Assembly (NCBI RefSeq): GCF_014203595.1
Contig: NZ_JACHJK010000003.1
Coordinates: 575,554 to 639,553, forward strand
Length of the DNA stretch: 64,000 nt
Direction: 5' to 3'
Source: Streptomyces echinatus
Lineage (GTDB): Bacteria; Actinomycetota; Actinomycetes; Streptomycetales; Streptomycetaceae
The number at the start of each line of letters is the position of its first letter. Position 1 is the first letter of the stretch. The notes beneath the pieces are model-generated. The model saw only the letters and a program-made list of their open reading frames with translations. It did no database searches and had not been told where the DNA came from. Shown here in pieces: positions 34,714-43,506 of the stretch. A program made the position numbers and the translations under genes.

Positions 34714-35277
34714 CTAGTGCGCCACGCGGTGGCGGAGGTAGACGACGCCTGAGCCGAAGGTGCGGGTCTCGACGAGTTCGAGGTCCACCCGGCGCTCGTG
34801 CTGGGGGAAGAACGGAATGCCGCCGCCGACCAGCACCGGGTAGACCAAGGCCCGGTACTCGTCGATCAGGTCCGATGCGGCTGCCTCGGCGGCGAGGGTC
34901 GCGCCGCCGATCGCGATGTCACCCTCCCCCGGCTCGGCTCGCAATCGCTCGATCTCCTCGGCCGGACCGCCGGAAGCCAGGCGGGCATGGCCCTGCACCG
35001 CCGACAGCGTGGTGGAGAACACCACCTTGGGGAGCGGTTTCCAGAGCGCGGCCCACTCGAGCATGGAGTCGTCGAGCGATGGATCCTGATCGGCGGTCTC
35101 CCAGTACAGCATCGTCTCGTAGAGCCGTCGGCCCAACAGGTGGACGCCGACCTCTCGGATTTCGTCGATCCAGAAGCGAAACACCTCCTCGTCGGGTGCC
35201 GTCCAGTCGAAGCCGCCGTCCGGCCCGACGATGTAGCCGTCGAGCGAGACGTTCATCGAATAGGTCACGCTGCGCAT
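34714..35277 (-). CDS. Dihydrofolate reductase-family protein (RibD C-terminal-like), second copy
   Basis: 187 residues. YSMNVSLDGYIVGPDGGFDW, VHLLGRRLYETMLYWETAD, PKVVFSTTLSAVQG and GDIAIGGATLAAEAAASDLI then YPVLVGGGIPFFPQ are all standard positions of the RibD-C/DHFR-like fold, which binds NADPH. Several such proteins occur per Streptomyces genome, without known substrates. The start is the ATG next to AGGCCTCTT (reverse strand GAGGCCTC). Confidence 0.88.
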   Translation of the reverse strand: MRSVTYSMNVSLDGYIVGPDGGFDWTAPDEEVFRFWIDEIREVGVHLLGRRLYETMLYWETADQDPSLDDSMLEWAALWKPLPKVVFSTTLSAVQGHARLASGGPAEEIERLRAEPGEGDIAIGGATLAAEAAASDLIDEYRALVYPVLVGGGIPFFPQHERRVDLELVETRTFGSGVVYLRHRVAH

Positions 35278-35443
35278 GAAGAGGCCTCCTCTGTGGTTCG
35301 ACAGTACGACCGCCGGACGCCGCGGAACTCATCGCGGCACGCGGAATCCTGGCCGAGTGACCGGGGAGGGCACGGACCGGGGAGGGCCAGTCGTAGCGGC
35401 CGTGGTTGGCTGCGGACCATGCCGGATCGTCGCTGCCCCGGTC

Positions 35444-36205
35444 ATGCCGGTGAGCGGGGCGGGGGGGGGCTTGCCGGTTACCGGTTCCGGGCTGGTAGCG
35501 GGTGGGGGTGTCGCGGAGGTGGTGATCGGGGCCGCGCAGGAACAGGGCGTCCAGAATTCGGACAGCCCCGGCACGATCATGGACGACAAGTTCGCCTCCA
35601 CCGACGCCGGTCGTGTCCTGCTGGAAGCCGACCTCCCGCTCAAGCACGACTGCTACAAGGCGATGGATCCCAAGACCGATGTCGGCAAAGCCGCCTGGGA
35701 CGGCCTGGCCAAGGTCAACGGCTGGCCGTGCCTGCATCACCAAGCCGGAGTACGCCGACCTGCGCCGCGTCTACACCGCCCGTGTCGCCGCGGAATGGAT
35801 CTGGCAGCAGGACGCCCGGCAGGCCACCGACTACCGCAAGATCATCAACAGCAACGACGTCAAGCGGTGGCCGCTGCGTGCACCCCACCAAGGCTGGAAG
35901 AAGACCGACGTCTTCAACAGATACGTCAAGATCTTCAAGGAAGGCGAGTTCAACAGCGCGGGCAAGAGCGACGACGGTGGCGGGACGCCTACCCCGACAC
36001 CCACCTCGACGCCGACGCCGACTTCGACCGGCGCGGGCTAGCCGAGCCGAGCGACAACCCGTCAACACCGGCACCCAGCCGCTCCCGGACCGTCGGCGGC
36101 GACGAGCCCCCCGTCGGCCCGATGGCAGGCATTGCCACCGCGGCGCTCGCCGCCGGCGCGGCCATGGTGTGGTGGGTGCGCCGACGACGCACCAGCAGCA
36201 GCTAG
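35444..36205 (+). pseudogene. Cell-surface-type protein with two frameshifts
   Basis: Protein-like sequence is spread over two frames: SPGTIMDDKFASTDAGRVLL to KAAWDGLAKVNGWPC in frame 2; TKPEYADLRRVYTARVAAEW to VFNRYVKIFKEGEFNSAGKS in frame 3 after ~35733; and again frame 2 after ~36020 for GPMAGIATAALAAGAAMVWW and a basic tail, a typical C-terminal wall-anchor helix. A Pro/Thr linker (TPTPTPTSTPTPTSTG) joins the parts. Two compensating single-base shifts suggest either decay or sequencing errors. An LPVTG stretch near the N-terminal end lacks a proper sorting tail. Confidence 0.5.
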
Positions 36206-36241
36206 CCGGGCCCTGCGCTCACGACAGCGCCTGAGTGAACC

Positions 36242-36280
36242 GACGGCCCCGCCTCCCCGTCGCCGGGGTGCGGGGCCGTC
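36242..36280 (+). terminator. Hairpin after the surface-protein pseudogene
   Basis: 11-bp stem GACGGCCCCGC / GCGGGGCCGTC, 17-base loop with its own GC pairing, 37 bases after the last stop. Confidence 0.6.
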
Positions 36281-36453
36281 GCACCGAGCCGTCCCGTGGC
36301 GGCCCAGCGGGTCAGTTGGCCTGACGGACAGGTCAAGCCCCTGGTGGGGTGACGAAGGAGCGGTCAAGGCCCGAAGGCCGGAACTCCCCACCTGGGCCGC
36401 GCGCCGTCCGGATGCCGAAGCAGGCCTCCAGCCGCTCGCTGTCGCGCTGGACG

Positions 36454-37011
36454 TCAGTCGAAGAGCGCGTTGTCGATGTTGTCCTGCCAGTAGGTGACCG
36501 TTGCGGCGCTGTTGAAGTAGGTTCCGCCCGCGGGCAGTTGCAGCGTCTTCTCGACGCCGACCGAGCCGTTCATCGCCCGGTTGGAGAAGAGCACACCGAG
36601 CGTCTTCGCCGTATGGCCTTCGCTGCCCTCGGGCGTGGAGGTCGTGATGCCCGCGTAGGCGGACTCACCCGGAGCGAGGGTGACCACCGCCTGCGGGACG
36701 GTGCTGTCGTTCCACGCCACGGCCGCCTGGGCGTCGGCACCGGCCCTGAGGTAGGGGGCGCCGTAGGCATAGCACGGCTGGGTACCCGTGTTGGTGGCCT
36801 TGAGCAGCAGGTGGTTGACGGGCCGCGTCACCGGGGTGACCGTCAACCGGGTGTGGGCGGTGGAACAGGTGGTGATCGCGGTGGCCTTGGATGTTTTGGC
36901 GGGGGCGCCCGCGGCCGACTGGGCTGCCGCCAGTTGCCCGGTCAGCGCCAGCGCGGCGACGAGCACGGACGGAGCCGCGGCACGGGTGGTGAGGCGATTG
37001 AACATGCGCAT
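36454..37011 (-). CDS. Secreted DUF4232-type protein
   Basis: 185 residues with a signal peptide (APSVLVAALALTGQLAAAQS). The mature part starts with CSTAHTRLTVTPVTRP and has NHLLLKATNTGTQPCYAYGA, LAPGESAYAGITT and a Trp-containing end, the DUF4232 pattern with a Cys pair. Function unknown; these small exported beta-sandwich proteins are multiplied in Streptomyces. Paralogues in this window: 43507-44214 and the C-terminal half of 55942-56871. Confidence 0.8.
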   Translation of the reverse strand: MRMFNRLTTRAAAPSVLVAALALTGQLAAAQSAAGAPAKTSKATAITTCSTAHTRLTVTPVTRPVNHLLLKATNTGTQPCYAYGAPYLRAGADAQAAVAWNDSTVPQAVVTLAPGESAYAGITTSTPEGSEGHTAKTLGVLFSNRAMNGSVGVEKTLQLPAGGTYFNSAATVTYWQDNIDNALFD

Positions 37012-37142
37012 GGATGAACTGCTTTCTGTGCAGGGGTGTGGAGTGTGTGTGGTGCCCGGCAAGGGATCGCCCGGGATCCGTGGCGCCGGTTCCGCGGAAA
37101 CGGAGCGGTCCGGGGCGCGTGGTGCCGGATGCACGGACGAGC

Positions 37143-37187
37143 GTCCTGGGCGGGATCTACGTCCTGGACGAGCCGACCACCGGCGAG
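37143..37187 (+). pseudogene. UvrA/ABC-ATPase Walker B scrap
   Basis: One frame reads VLGGIYVLDEPTTGE, the Walker B block of UvrA-like ABC ATPases (typically YVLDEPTTGLH). Neither side continues the family. A 15-codon relic at most; chance similarity is possible but this motif is distinctive. Confidence 0.4.
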
Positions 37188-37324
37188 GCGTCACCGCGGT
37201 GGTGGCGGCCTGACCGGACGGATCAACCCTGCGGCGCCGGTCGTCCCAGCCGCCAGCCCGAGGGGCGTTTCCGGGACGCTGGAACGGTGGAATGGCGCGT
37301 GACCTGCGACGACGTATGTCGTCT

Positions 37325-37372
37325 GGAACGCCGCACGGAATACGGCGCGGAGTGCCGCATGGAATGCCGCAC
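37325..37372. repeat. Imperfect 12-base tandem repeat x4
   Basis: Four units close to GGAATGCCGCAC. A 12-base unit keeps the reading frame, but no supported gene crosses it. Confidence 0.7.
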
Positions 37373-37592
37373 GAAGTAGAACAGCCGCAGGACCGTGTCA
37401 GTGGTGAGGGCTCGTTCCGCTGTGGCGCGGAGGCGTCGGGCGGCGAGGGCAGCGTCGCGATCCGTGCCGCCAGTTCCTACCAGGCCACCACCCGGCCCCG
37501 CGGCCCGCATGACCGGCGTCGTCCCCGGCCGACGGCACGGTGCGGCGTACCGGCTGCTTCAGGCCGGGGTGGACGGGGTGTCGTCGCCGTGG

Positions 37593-38852
37593 TCATGGCT
37601 GTGCCGGGAAGTCCACCACGCTGAGGTAGAGGGGCATTTCGTTGTTCGCGGACGTGTGTCCGTGCGCGGGTGGGGTGATCTTCGCCGGCTTGCCGCCGAG
37701 CACGTCGTCGACGGAGGTGGACAGGGTTCCCCGGAGGGACATCGACGCGAAGACGAAGGGAAGACCGTCGGAGGCGAGCGGGTCGGGGCCGTTCATGACC
37801 TGGAAGTGCAGGTGCGGGGCGGTGGTGTTGCCCGAGTTGCCGAGCTCTCCGATCTGCGTTCCGGCCTTCACCTTCTGGCCGGCTTCGACCCTGTGCTTCA
37901 CGGAGCCGGGGGCGAGATGGGCGTAGAGGACGTACTCGCCGGTCGGCAGCCTTTCGACGACGTGATTTCCGGCGTAGTCGTTCAGGGGCAGGTTCGCCGG
38001 GGCCTGGCCCGGGGTGGCGTTGGGCAGGTCGTCGACGACGGAGACGATCTCCCCGTCCGCCGCCGCTCGCACGGGAACGCCGTAGTAGGGGTAGCTGTGC
38101 ACCCGGTCCGACGGGCCGGTGGACAGGCGCTGCTTCGAGTCGAGGCGGACGAAGTCGATGGCGAACCGCTCCGCGAACCGGGCGGTCCCGTTCAGTGGGG
38201 ACGACGCGCCGCGGTGCGGCGTGACCTGCGCGCAGCAGCCGTTGCCGTCCAGCCAGCCGGGCCCGGCCAGCGGTGAGCGCAGCGCGACGGGGTGGCGGTC
38301 GGGGACCGTAGTGGGCGCGACCGACTCCGTGACCTTGCGGGGGATGACGCTGACGGCCTTGGGATAGGTGACGGAGAGGGAGTGCCGCAGCCTCAGTGGC
38401 AGGGAGACGCCGCCGGGGACGGTGGCGTCGATCCAGACCCGGCCCTGTCGACCGGGTGACAGCGTGCTGGTCGCGGGCGCGTCCGCCGGGGAGCCCGAGG
38501 GGCGGAAGTGCGACGTGAGCGCGGTGCCGGTGAGTTTCAGCAGCGTGCGCCCGTCGCTCGCGTCCTGGACGGAGACACCGGTCAGGTTGGCCGGCAGCGG
38601 GCTCTCGTTGACGAGCGTGAGTTCGTAGGCGAGGTGTGTCTTGCCGTCCGTACCGCGGACGGCGATGGGGGTGGTCGTGGCGGATGCGGTCACCGGCGTG
38701 ACGGCGTCATGGCCGTCAGGCGCTGTCGCCGTCGGCATCGGATCCCGGGCATCGGTGCCGATGGCCGGCTGCGCCGAGCAGGCGCTCGTTCCCACTGCGA
38801 GTACGACGGCCACTGCCGCACCCGTCGATTTGGAGTGGTTTTTTCGCTTCAT
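37593..38852 (-). CDS. M23-family metallopeptidase lipoprotein
   Basis: 419 residues. The signal ends AVAVVLAVGTSAC, a lipobox. An N-terminal beta domain (LTLVNESPLPANLTGVSVQD) precedes the C-terminal LytM/M23 fold: RFAIDFVRLD supplies the Asp, VLYAHLAPGSV and APHLHFQVMN supply His residues (H-x-H). The usual first His of HxxxD is replaced by Phe-Ala-Ile-Asp context, so activity is uncertain; many M23 homologues are non-catalytic. Acts at the cell surface on peptidoglycan or as a regulator. Start chosen at the ATG giving a signal peptide; another ATG lies at 38900. Confidence 0.82.
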   Translation of the reverse strand: MKRKNHSKSTGAAVAVVLAVGTSACSAQPAIGTDARDPMPTATAPDGHDAVTPVTASATTTPIAVRGTDGKTHLAYELTLVNESPLPANLTGVSVQDASDGRTLLKLTGTALTSHFRPSGSPADAPATSTLSPGRQGRVWIDATVPGGVSLPLRLRHSLSVTYPKAVSVIPRKVTESVAPTTVPDRHPVALRSPLAGPGWLDGNGCCAQVTPHRGASSPLNGTARFAERFAIDFVRLDSKQRLSTGPSDRVHSYPYYGVPVRAAADGEIVSVVDDLPNATPGQAPANLPLNDYAGNHVVERLPTGEYVLYAHLAPGSVKHRVEAGQKVKAGTQIGELGNSGNTTAPHLHFQVMNGPDPLASDGLPFVFASMSLRGTLSTSVDDVLGGKPAKITPPAHGHTSANNEMPLYLSVVDFPAQP

Positions 38853-38957
38853 ATATTTATCGAACCTTGTGGGCGATAAATACGCAGCGCTCGTCTCCAC
38901 GATGATCTGGTTCTTCGCGTTCCCGTACGGTGCTCGACCGCGTCCTGCGGGGCACCG

Positions 38958-39718
38958 TCAGTCCTTGTTCAGCGGCCGCAGCGTGACGAGTTCTGTGCCG
39001 TCGCAGTAGTGCACCGTGCCGCCCACGTGCACGTCGGCGAAGGCCCGGCAGTCGGACCTGCCCTCCCACAGCACCTCGTCGCCGGCGCGAACAGGACCAG
39101 GCGGCGGCCGTCCTGCCAGAACCCTGGGCCGACGGATCGCGCCCCGGGGCCCACTCCCTTGGGCCGGACCGTCCGGTCGTCTTCTGGCGCCGCGTCCAGG
39201 AGGCGGTCGGCCCGGCCGGGGGTGCGCACGACGGCCCGGGAACCGTCCGGGACGACGTACGCACCGGCCGCCAGCCGTTTCGCCGGCCGCAGCGTGCCGA
39301 AGTACGCATCGATCACGAGAGCACCCTTCTGGTCGGGCAGCACCATGCGGTAGTCGACGACCAGGAGGAGGATGCGGTTCCAGCGGCAGCCGGTGTACGG
39401 GGCGCGGCGCGCCTGCGGCTGGTCCCACACGAAGGTGCGGGGCCAGGCGCGGTCACCCGCTCCCGCATCCGTGCCCGAGGCGAGCACGGTGGCGCGACAA
39501 CCGCCCTTCGTGGGCGCGGTGACCAGCACCGTCGGGCCGGCCCTGACGGTGATCCGGTCGACGGTGCCGGCGGGCGGGCGCAGGGCCGGCACCCAGTACG
39601 GGCTTCCGTCGTCCGGCTCCACTCGGGCCACGTGGTCCACGGTCACCACGTGCGGCGCGCCGTGGTCGTCGGCCCCGGGTTCCGGGCCGAGGGCGTCGGC
39701 CCGGCAGCCGTCCAGCAC
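38958..39718 (-). pseudogene. Frameshifted hypothetical protein gene
   Basis: From a GTG at 39718 the frame encodes VTVDHVARVEPDDGSPYWVP, NRILLLVVDYRMVLPDQKGA and GFWQDGRRLVLF; near 39093 the sensible sequence switches frame to RAGDEVLWEGRSDCRAFADV and ends ELVTLRPLNKD. Inserting one base restores ~254 residues. No N-terminal signal is found and a stop lies just upstream of the GTG, so the 5' end may also be damaged. Unknown family. Confidence 0.5.
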
Positions 39719-40091
39719 GCGGACGGGTGCCGGGGCGACGCGCGGTCAGCGCGAACCGTGACCGAGCCCGGTCCAACTGAGCCGAACCCGGACGTGGTGC
39801 TGGATGCCTCCGGCGATCAGATGGCGTTCCCAGAACGCAGTTACCGGCGCCCAGCCGTTTTCCCCGCTGCCCAGCCGTTTTCCCCGCTGCGGAGAGCGGA
39901 GGAGCCTGGCCGGGGCCCGTCGTACGTCGTCCCCGGCGGGCCGCATACCGTCAGGCGTGAGCTGCGGAGGGGCCGGTCGTTCGAGGTCACGGGCCCCAGG
40001 ACGGCGCCGGGCTCGCTGGGGTGAACGGCTGCTCCGCATCGGTGTCCGTCCTGCGGATGCCGGTCGGCGCGGTGTGAGACAGGCTGGAAAC
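39719..40091. other. Intergenic region
   Basis: No supported gene. Contains the 20-base duplication at 39849-39888. Confidence 0.5.
39849..39888. repeat. Exact 20-base tandem duplication
   Basis: Two identical adjacent 20-base units beginning GCCCAGCCGTTTTCC. A recent duplication; no coding role seen. Confidence 0.95.
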
Positions 40092-40913
40092 ATGCCTCTT
40101 ACGTCGAAACTCTTCCGCGATGACCCGGCGCTGCAGAAGTGCCTGGTGTCCGACGCCGCTCATGTGACGCCCGGCTCCCAGGGCGATCACGTCACCAAGA
40201 TCCAGGCCGCGCTCGTCACGCTGGGCGCGGGGGTGATAGCGCCTGACGAGGTCGAGGGGATGTTCTACGGTCCGACGACGGTGCGGACGGTACTGGCCTT
40301 CAAGGGACCGCCGCGCAACATCCTGGGGCCCGGCCAGACGACGCCGGACAACATCGTCGGGAAGAAGACGATCGCCGCGCTCGACAACGAGATCGTGGCG
40401 TTCGAGAACCGGCCACCGCCCGCCGTCGTCAGCCTGTTCGTCTCGCTGACCCACGAAGGGTCCCCGCACGACCACAGCACATGCCCGGTGGACACCAGCG
40501 GGCGCCTGGTCGACCACATGGCCACGCCGATCAACCCGGGCCTCGGCCGGAAGGTGAACATCGGCGGCGAAGGGGAAACCCGGTACCAGGGCTTCGAGGA
40601 CTTCGTCACGGACACCGGCGTCGTCGGCGGACCGCCTCGCCCGCTGACCGACACCATCGCGAGCAGCACGGCAACGGACATCGCACTGCGGTCCGCGCCC
40701 ATCACCCCGCGCGGAGAGAGCGAGATCCGCAGGATCGCGGCGTCCGGCGCGCGCCTGACCATCGCCACGAACTCGTTCACGCTGCCGAAGATGGAGCAGA
40801 TCGTGCAGCGGCTCGGCGGGGTCGTCATCGAACGCATCTCACTGCCGGACACCTCGGTCCCCGACGGACTCGGCTACCAGGTCCTGGTCGTCGTACTCCC
40901 CGTCAAGTTCTGA
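40092..40913 (+). CDS. Peptidoglycan-binding-domain protein
   Basis: 273 residues, no signal peptide visible. The N-terminal ~90 residues resemble PG_binding_1 (GSQGDHVTKIQAALVTLGAG, EGMFYGPTTVRTVLAFKG, GKKTIAALDNEI). The rest has HDHSTCPVDTSGRLVDHMAT and a C-terminal SGARLTIATNSFTLPKMEQI then LGYQVLVVVLPVKF. The latter might be a small secreted-effector-like domain, but I do not recognise it. CAGGCT lies 5 bases before the ATG; no strong Shine-Dalgarno sequence. Confidence 0.72.
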   Translation: MPLTSKLFRDDPALQKCLVSDAAHVTPGSQGDHVTKIQAALVTLGAGVIAPDEVEGMFYGPTTVRTVLAFKGPPRNILGPGQTTPDNIVGKKTIAALDNEIVAFENRPPPAVVSLFVSLTHEGSPHDHSTCPVDTSGRLVDHMATPINPGLGRKVNIGGEGETRYQGFEDFVTDTGVVGGPPRPLTDTIASSTATDIALRSAPITPRGESEIRRIAASGARLTIATNSFTLPKMEQIVQRLGGVVIERISLPDTSVPDGLGYQVLVVVLPVKF

Positions 40914-41022
40914 GGCGGCTGCTCCAGGCGTCGGGGTCCCAGAAGGTCTACGCCCGTTGGGAAGACCTCACGAGCATCGGACAGTTCGTGGACCCCGCCG
41001 CAGCCCCGTCTAGGCTCTCGGT

Positions 41023-41955
41023 ATGCAGCGCAGCGACGTCATGCGGGACGACGGCACATGGGTGGGCCTGTCCCTGGACGTACAACACCGCCACCGGCCG
41101 GGACTGTGCGTGTTCACCGCCGGACCGCGGCTGCTGGTCTCCCGACTGTCGCGGCCCGTGTTGCTCGCCGTTGTCGAGGAGCAATACCAGGGCGTGGACT
41201 TCTGGCGCACCGACGAGTACCCCTCCTTCGTCCCGCCGTTGCGTGCCGATGTGGGGCGAGCCCTGGCAGGCAGCCCGCAACGATGGGCGCACCGCTTCGC
41301 GCGGTACCTCATCGACTCGCCGGACAGCCCGTTGCACGAGGGCCGGTGGCTGCTCTCGAGCGAGAGTCCGCTCCGGCGCCGGCGTCATGCCGACGCTTCG
41401 CATGCCGAGCACTGGAGCTCGATGCTCGTCGGCGGCCATCCGGACGGATACATCGACTGGTTCGTCCATTCCGGTTCCTGGGAGGTCCTTCCGCTGCGGC
41501 CGATGCCCGATGCCGACGACGGCCGGGTCAAGGCGTACCGCAAGCAGGCCCGTGAAGGGACTCTCCCTCCTGTCCTGCTGTGGTGGGTCAGTGGCCTGGA
41601 CTGCCATCTGATCCTGGACGGTCACGCGCGGCTCGCCGCGGCCATCGCCGAATCCGTCGAGCCTCCGCTGCTCCAGTTGCACCGCACGGTGCCGCGTGAT
41701 GACCTGGCCGCGCGCATCAATGAGGCCGTGGGCTTCTACGAGTACGAACTGGCACGCTTCGCCGGACTTCGCGCTGTCCACGGCCCCACCGTGCCGGACG
41801 GCGCCGCCACCGCGGGCCCACAGCTCGTCCGCCTCCTCCACGACCTGAACACCGCGGAACAGCCCACCTGGGCCTGGCCGCTGCCCGGCGGGGAGGACCA
41901 GTGGCGCCGCATCGCACGCGAGGTGACAGGCGATCAGGACTGGCCCCGTTGCTGA
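41023..41955 (+). CDS. Hypothetical protein with ParB/Srx-like motif
   Basis: 310 residues. Near residue ~205 HLILDGHARLAAAIAE resembles the DGHHRLAA motif of ParB-like nuclease domains, where the Asp-Gly-His binds nucleotide. Elsewhere GYIDWFVHSGSWEVLPLRPM and a long helical C-terminus are not recognised. TAGGCT ends 6 bases before the ATG: leaderless type. Could be a nucleotide-binding or nuclease-like protein; unproven. Confidence 0.68.
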   Translation: MQRSDVMRDDGTWVGLSLDVQHRHRPGLCVFTAGPRLLVSRLSRPVLLAVVEEQYQGVDFWRTDEYPSFVPPLRADVGRALAGSPQRWAHRFARYLIDSPDSPLHEGRWLLSSESPLRRRRHADASHAEHWSSMLVGGHPDGYIDWFVHSGSWEVLPLRPMPDADDGRVKAYRKQAREGTLPPVLLWWVSGLDCHLILDGHARLAAAIAESVEPPLLQLHRTVPRDDLAARINEAVGFYEYELARFAGLRAVHGPTVPDGAATAGPQLVRLLHDLNTAEQPTWAWPLPGGEDQWRRIAREVTGDQDWPRC

Positions 41956-42234
41956 GCCCTGCTCCAAACGCTTCCGCTCACCGCTGACCGCCACGTCCGG
42001 ACACAGGGTGAGTGCTCGGGCGGCCTGATCGCTTCGGCGTAGCAGCGATGCAGTCTGGACAACGGACGGCACGGTGCGCACACGTGGGTGGCGCGGGAAC
42101 AGCCGGCCGGCTGGTGCAGGCGGTGGCCTCGCACGTGCTCGCGTCACGAGCGCACGGGAAATGACTTGAGCGAGGCGGTGCCCCGGCGGTACTTTCGCGG
42201 TGGACCGTGAAGTCGTCGTATGGAGGTGAGACCC

Positions 42235-42288
42235 GTGAACACAGTTACCCATGGGTGCTCCCTCAACCCGTCACGGTCCGGCGGCTGA
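42235..42288 (+). CDS. Possible leader peptide (17 residues) upstream of GNAT-infA
   Basis: GTG start 5 bases after a near-perfect ribosome binding site GGAGGTGA (42222-42229), encoding VNTVTHGCSLNPSRSGG and a stop, 12 bases before a hairpin that precedes the GNAT gene. The layout of strong site, tiny ORF, hairpin and operon is that of an attenuator. The peptide has no run of one codon, though Ser is frequent. 41956-42234 upstream holds no other gene. Confidence 0.45.
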   Translation: MNTVTHGCSLNPSRSGG

Positions 42289-42300
42289 CGTTCGGTGTCG

Positions 42301-42331
42301 CCAGGAGCGCCTGAGATCGAGGCACTCCTGG
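42301..42331 (+). promoter_or_regulatory. Hairpin between leader ORF and GNAT gene
   Basis: 12-base arms CCAGGAGCGCCT and AGGCACTCCTGG (one mismatch), 7-base loop. The right arm abuts the GGAGGGAG ribosome binding site of the GNAT gene, so folding would affect translation start. Confidence 0.55.
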
Positions 42332-42343
42332 AGGGAGACTCCG

Positions 42344-43135
42344 ATGAATGCAAAGCCTTTCGCATCCGGCCTGAGCGAGAACGCGGTGGTGATCACGCGC
42401 GTCGCGGACAGGCAATGGCATGCCCTGGATGACGACCTGGTGGTCGGCCGGGGGCATGCGGAACACCGGCCCGACGGACGCTTGTTCGTCAGTATCGACG
42501 CCTGGCACGACGCCGCCTTCGACCGGCTCGCCGAGGTGATGCCGGCTCAGCTGCCGGCGCCGCTGTACACGGTGGTCGACGAAGCCGACGCCGAGCTGAC
42601 GGCCGGCTGGCGGCGGGCCGGTTTCACGGTCCGGCGCCGTGAGTGGGAGTACGTCGTGCCGACCGACCCGCAGGTCACGGGGCTCGAAGCGGTCCTGCCG
42701 CCTTCGGGCGTGACGATCGTGCCCGCCGGCCGGGCGGACGAAGGTCTGCTGCGGGCGGTGGACCGCGCGATCCGTGACGAGGTCGAGGCGAGCGTCGGGT
42801 GGCAGTCGATGCCCGCGGAGGTGATTCCCCGCCCCGAGGGCGACACCGTCGTCGACCCGTCGAAGTACGCGGTGGCCGCGGGGCCTCAGGGTTACCTGGG
42901 TCTGATCCGGGTGGTGAGGGCGAAGCGGCCACGCATCGGGCTGGTCGCGGTCCGGGCCGGCGAACAGCGCCGCGGCATCGCGCGGGCGCTGCTCGCCCAC
43001 GCGCTGGGGACGCTGCACCGCTCCGGATGCGCCGCGGCCTGGACCGAAGTGAACGAGTCCAACCAGGCGGCCTCGGCGCTGTTCGAGGGCGTCGGCGCCC
43101 GGCCGGTGAGCAGCAATCTGGAGCTGGTGCGATGA
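42344..43135 (+). CDS. GNAT-family N-acetyltransferase, coupled to infA
   Basis: 263 residues. The N-terminal half ([40 protein letters not shown]) is a degenerate acetyltransferase-like domain; the C-terminal half has [20 protein letters not shown] with the acetyl-CoA loop (Q-R-R-G-I-A/G), and [20 protein letters not shown]. Two-domain GNATs of this size often modify antibiotics or amino acids. The stop overlaps the ATG of the IF-1 gene (ATGA at 43132), so expression is coupled. Confidence 0.85.
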   Translation: MNAKPFASGLSENAVVITRVADRQWHALDDDLVVGRGHAEHRPDGRLFVSIDAWHDAAFDRLAEVMPAQLPAPLYTVVDEADAELTAGWRRAGFTVRRREWEYVVPTDPQVTGLEAVLPPSGVTIVPAGRADEGLLRAVDRAIRDEVEASVGWQSMPAEVIPRPEGDTVVDPSKYAVAAGPQGYLGLIRVVRAKRPRIGLVAVRAGEQRRGIARALLAHALGTLHRSGCAAAWTEVNESNQAASALFEGVGARPVSSNLELVR

Positions 43136-43356
43136 CGAGGAACAAGAACGTCATCGAAGTCGAGGGCAGGGTCGTCGAGTGCCTGCGCAGCGCCATGTTC
43201 ACCGTGGAGCTCGAGAACGGCCATCAGGTGCTCGCGCACATCAGCGGGAAGATCCGCAAGAACTACATCAAGATCATGCTGGAGGACCGGGTGCTGGTGG
43301 AACTCCCGCCGTACGACCTGACGCGCGGCCGGATCGTCTTCCGGTACCGGAACTAG
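43132..43356 (+). CDS. infA: Translation initiation factor IF-1 paralogue
   Basis: 74 residues: [60 protein letters not shown] and IVFRYRN cover the whole S1/OB fold of IF-1, near the normal length of ~73. The context is not the ribosomal-protein operon where the housekeeping infA sits (between map and rpmJ/rpsM in Streptomyces), so this is probably a second copy, perhaps used under stress. It overlaps the GNAT gene by ATGA and is followed by a strong terminator. Confidence 0.93.
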   Translation: MTRNKNVIEVEGRVVECLRSAMFTVELENGHQVLAHISGKIRKNYIKIMLEDRVLVELPPYDLTRGRIVFRYRN

Positions 43357-43389
43357 CGCCGGTCGGCACCTTCCGCGGTTGCTGATCCC

Positions 43390-43424
43390 GGGCCCCGGTC
43401 ACGTCGTTCTGGTGACCGGGGCCC
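43390..43424 (+). terminator. Terminator after the GNAT-infA operon
   Basis: Perfect 13-bp stem GGGCCCCGGTCAC / GTGACCGGGGCCC with a 9-base loop, 33 bases after the infA stop. It may also serve the convergent DUF4232 gene. Confidence 0.85.
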
Positions 43425-43506
43425 CGATGGCGGCTCGCACAGGCAGTCTCCCGGTAGCCGGCGTCGGCTACGGCCACCTCGACCAGCGATACTCACCGAC
43501 GTGTCG

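Larger units (their letters stand above)
37012..37592. other. 580-base region with gene scraps and a repeat
   Basis: Holds the UvrA/ABC-like scrap at 37143-37187 and a 12-base tandem repeat at 37325-37372. No intact gene recognised. Confidence 0.5.

Noticed and set aside
39746..40093. Reverse ORF of 115 codons
   Set aside because: Arg/Pro-rich, crosses the 20-base duplication and the start of the peptidoglycan-binding gene; no supporting signal.
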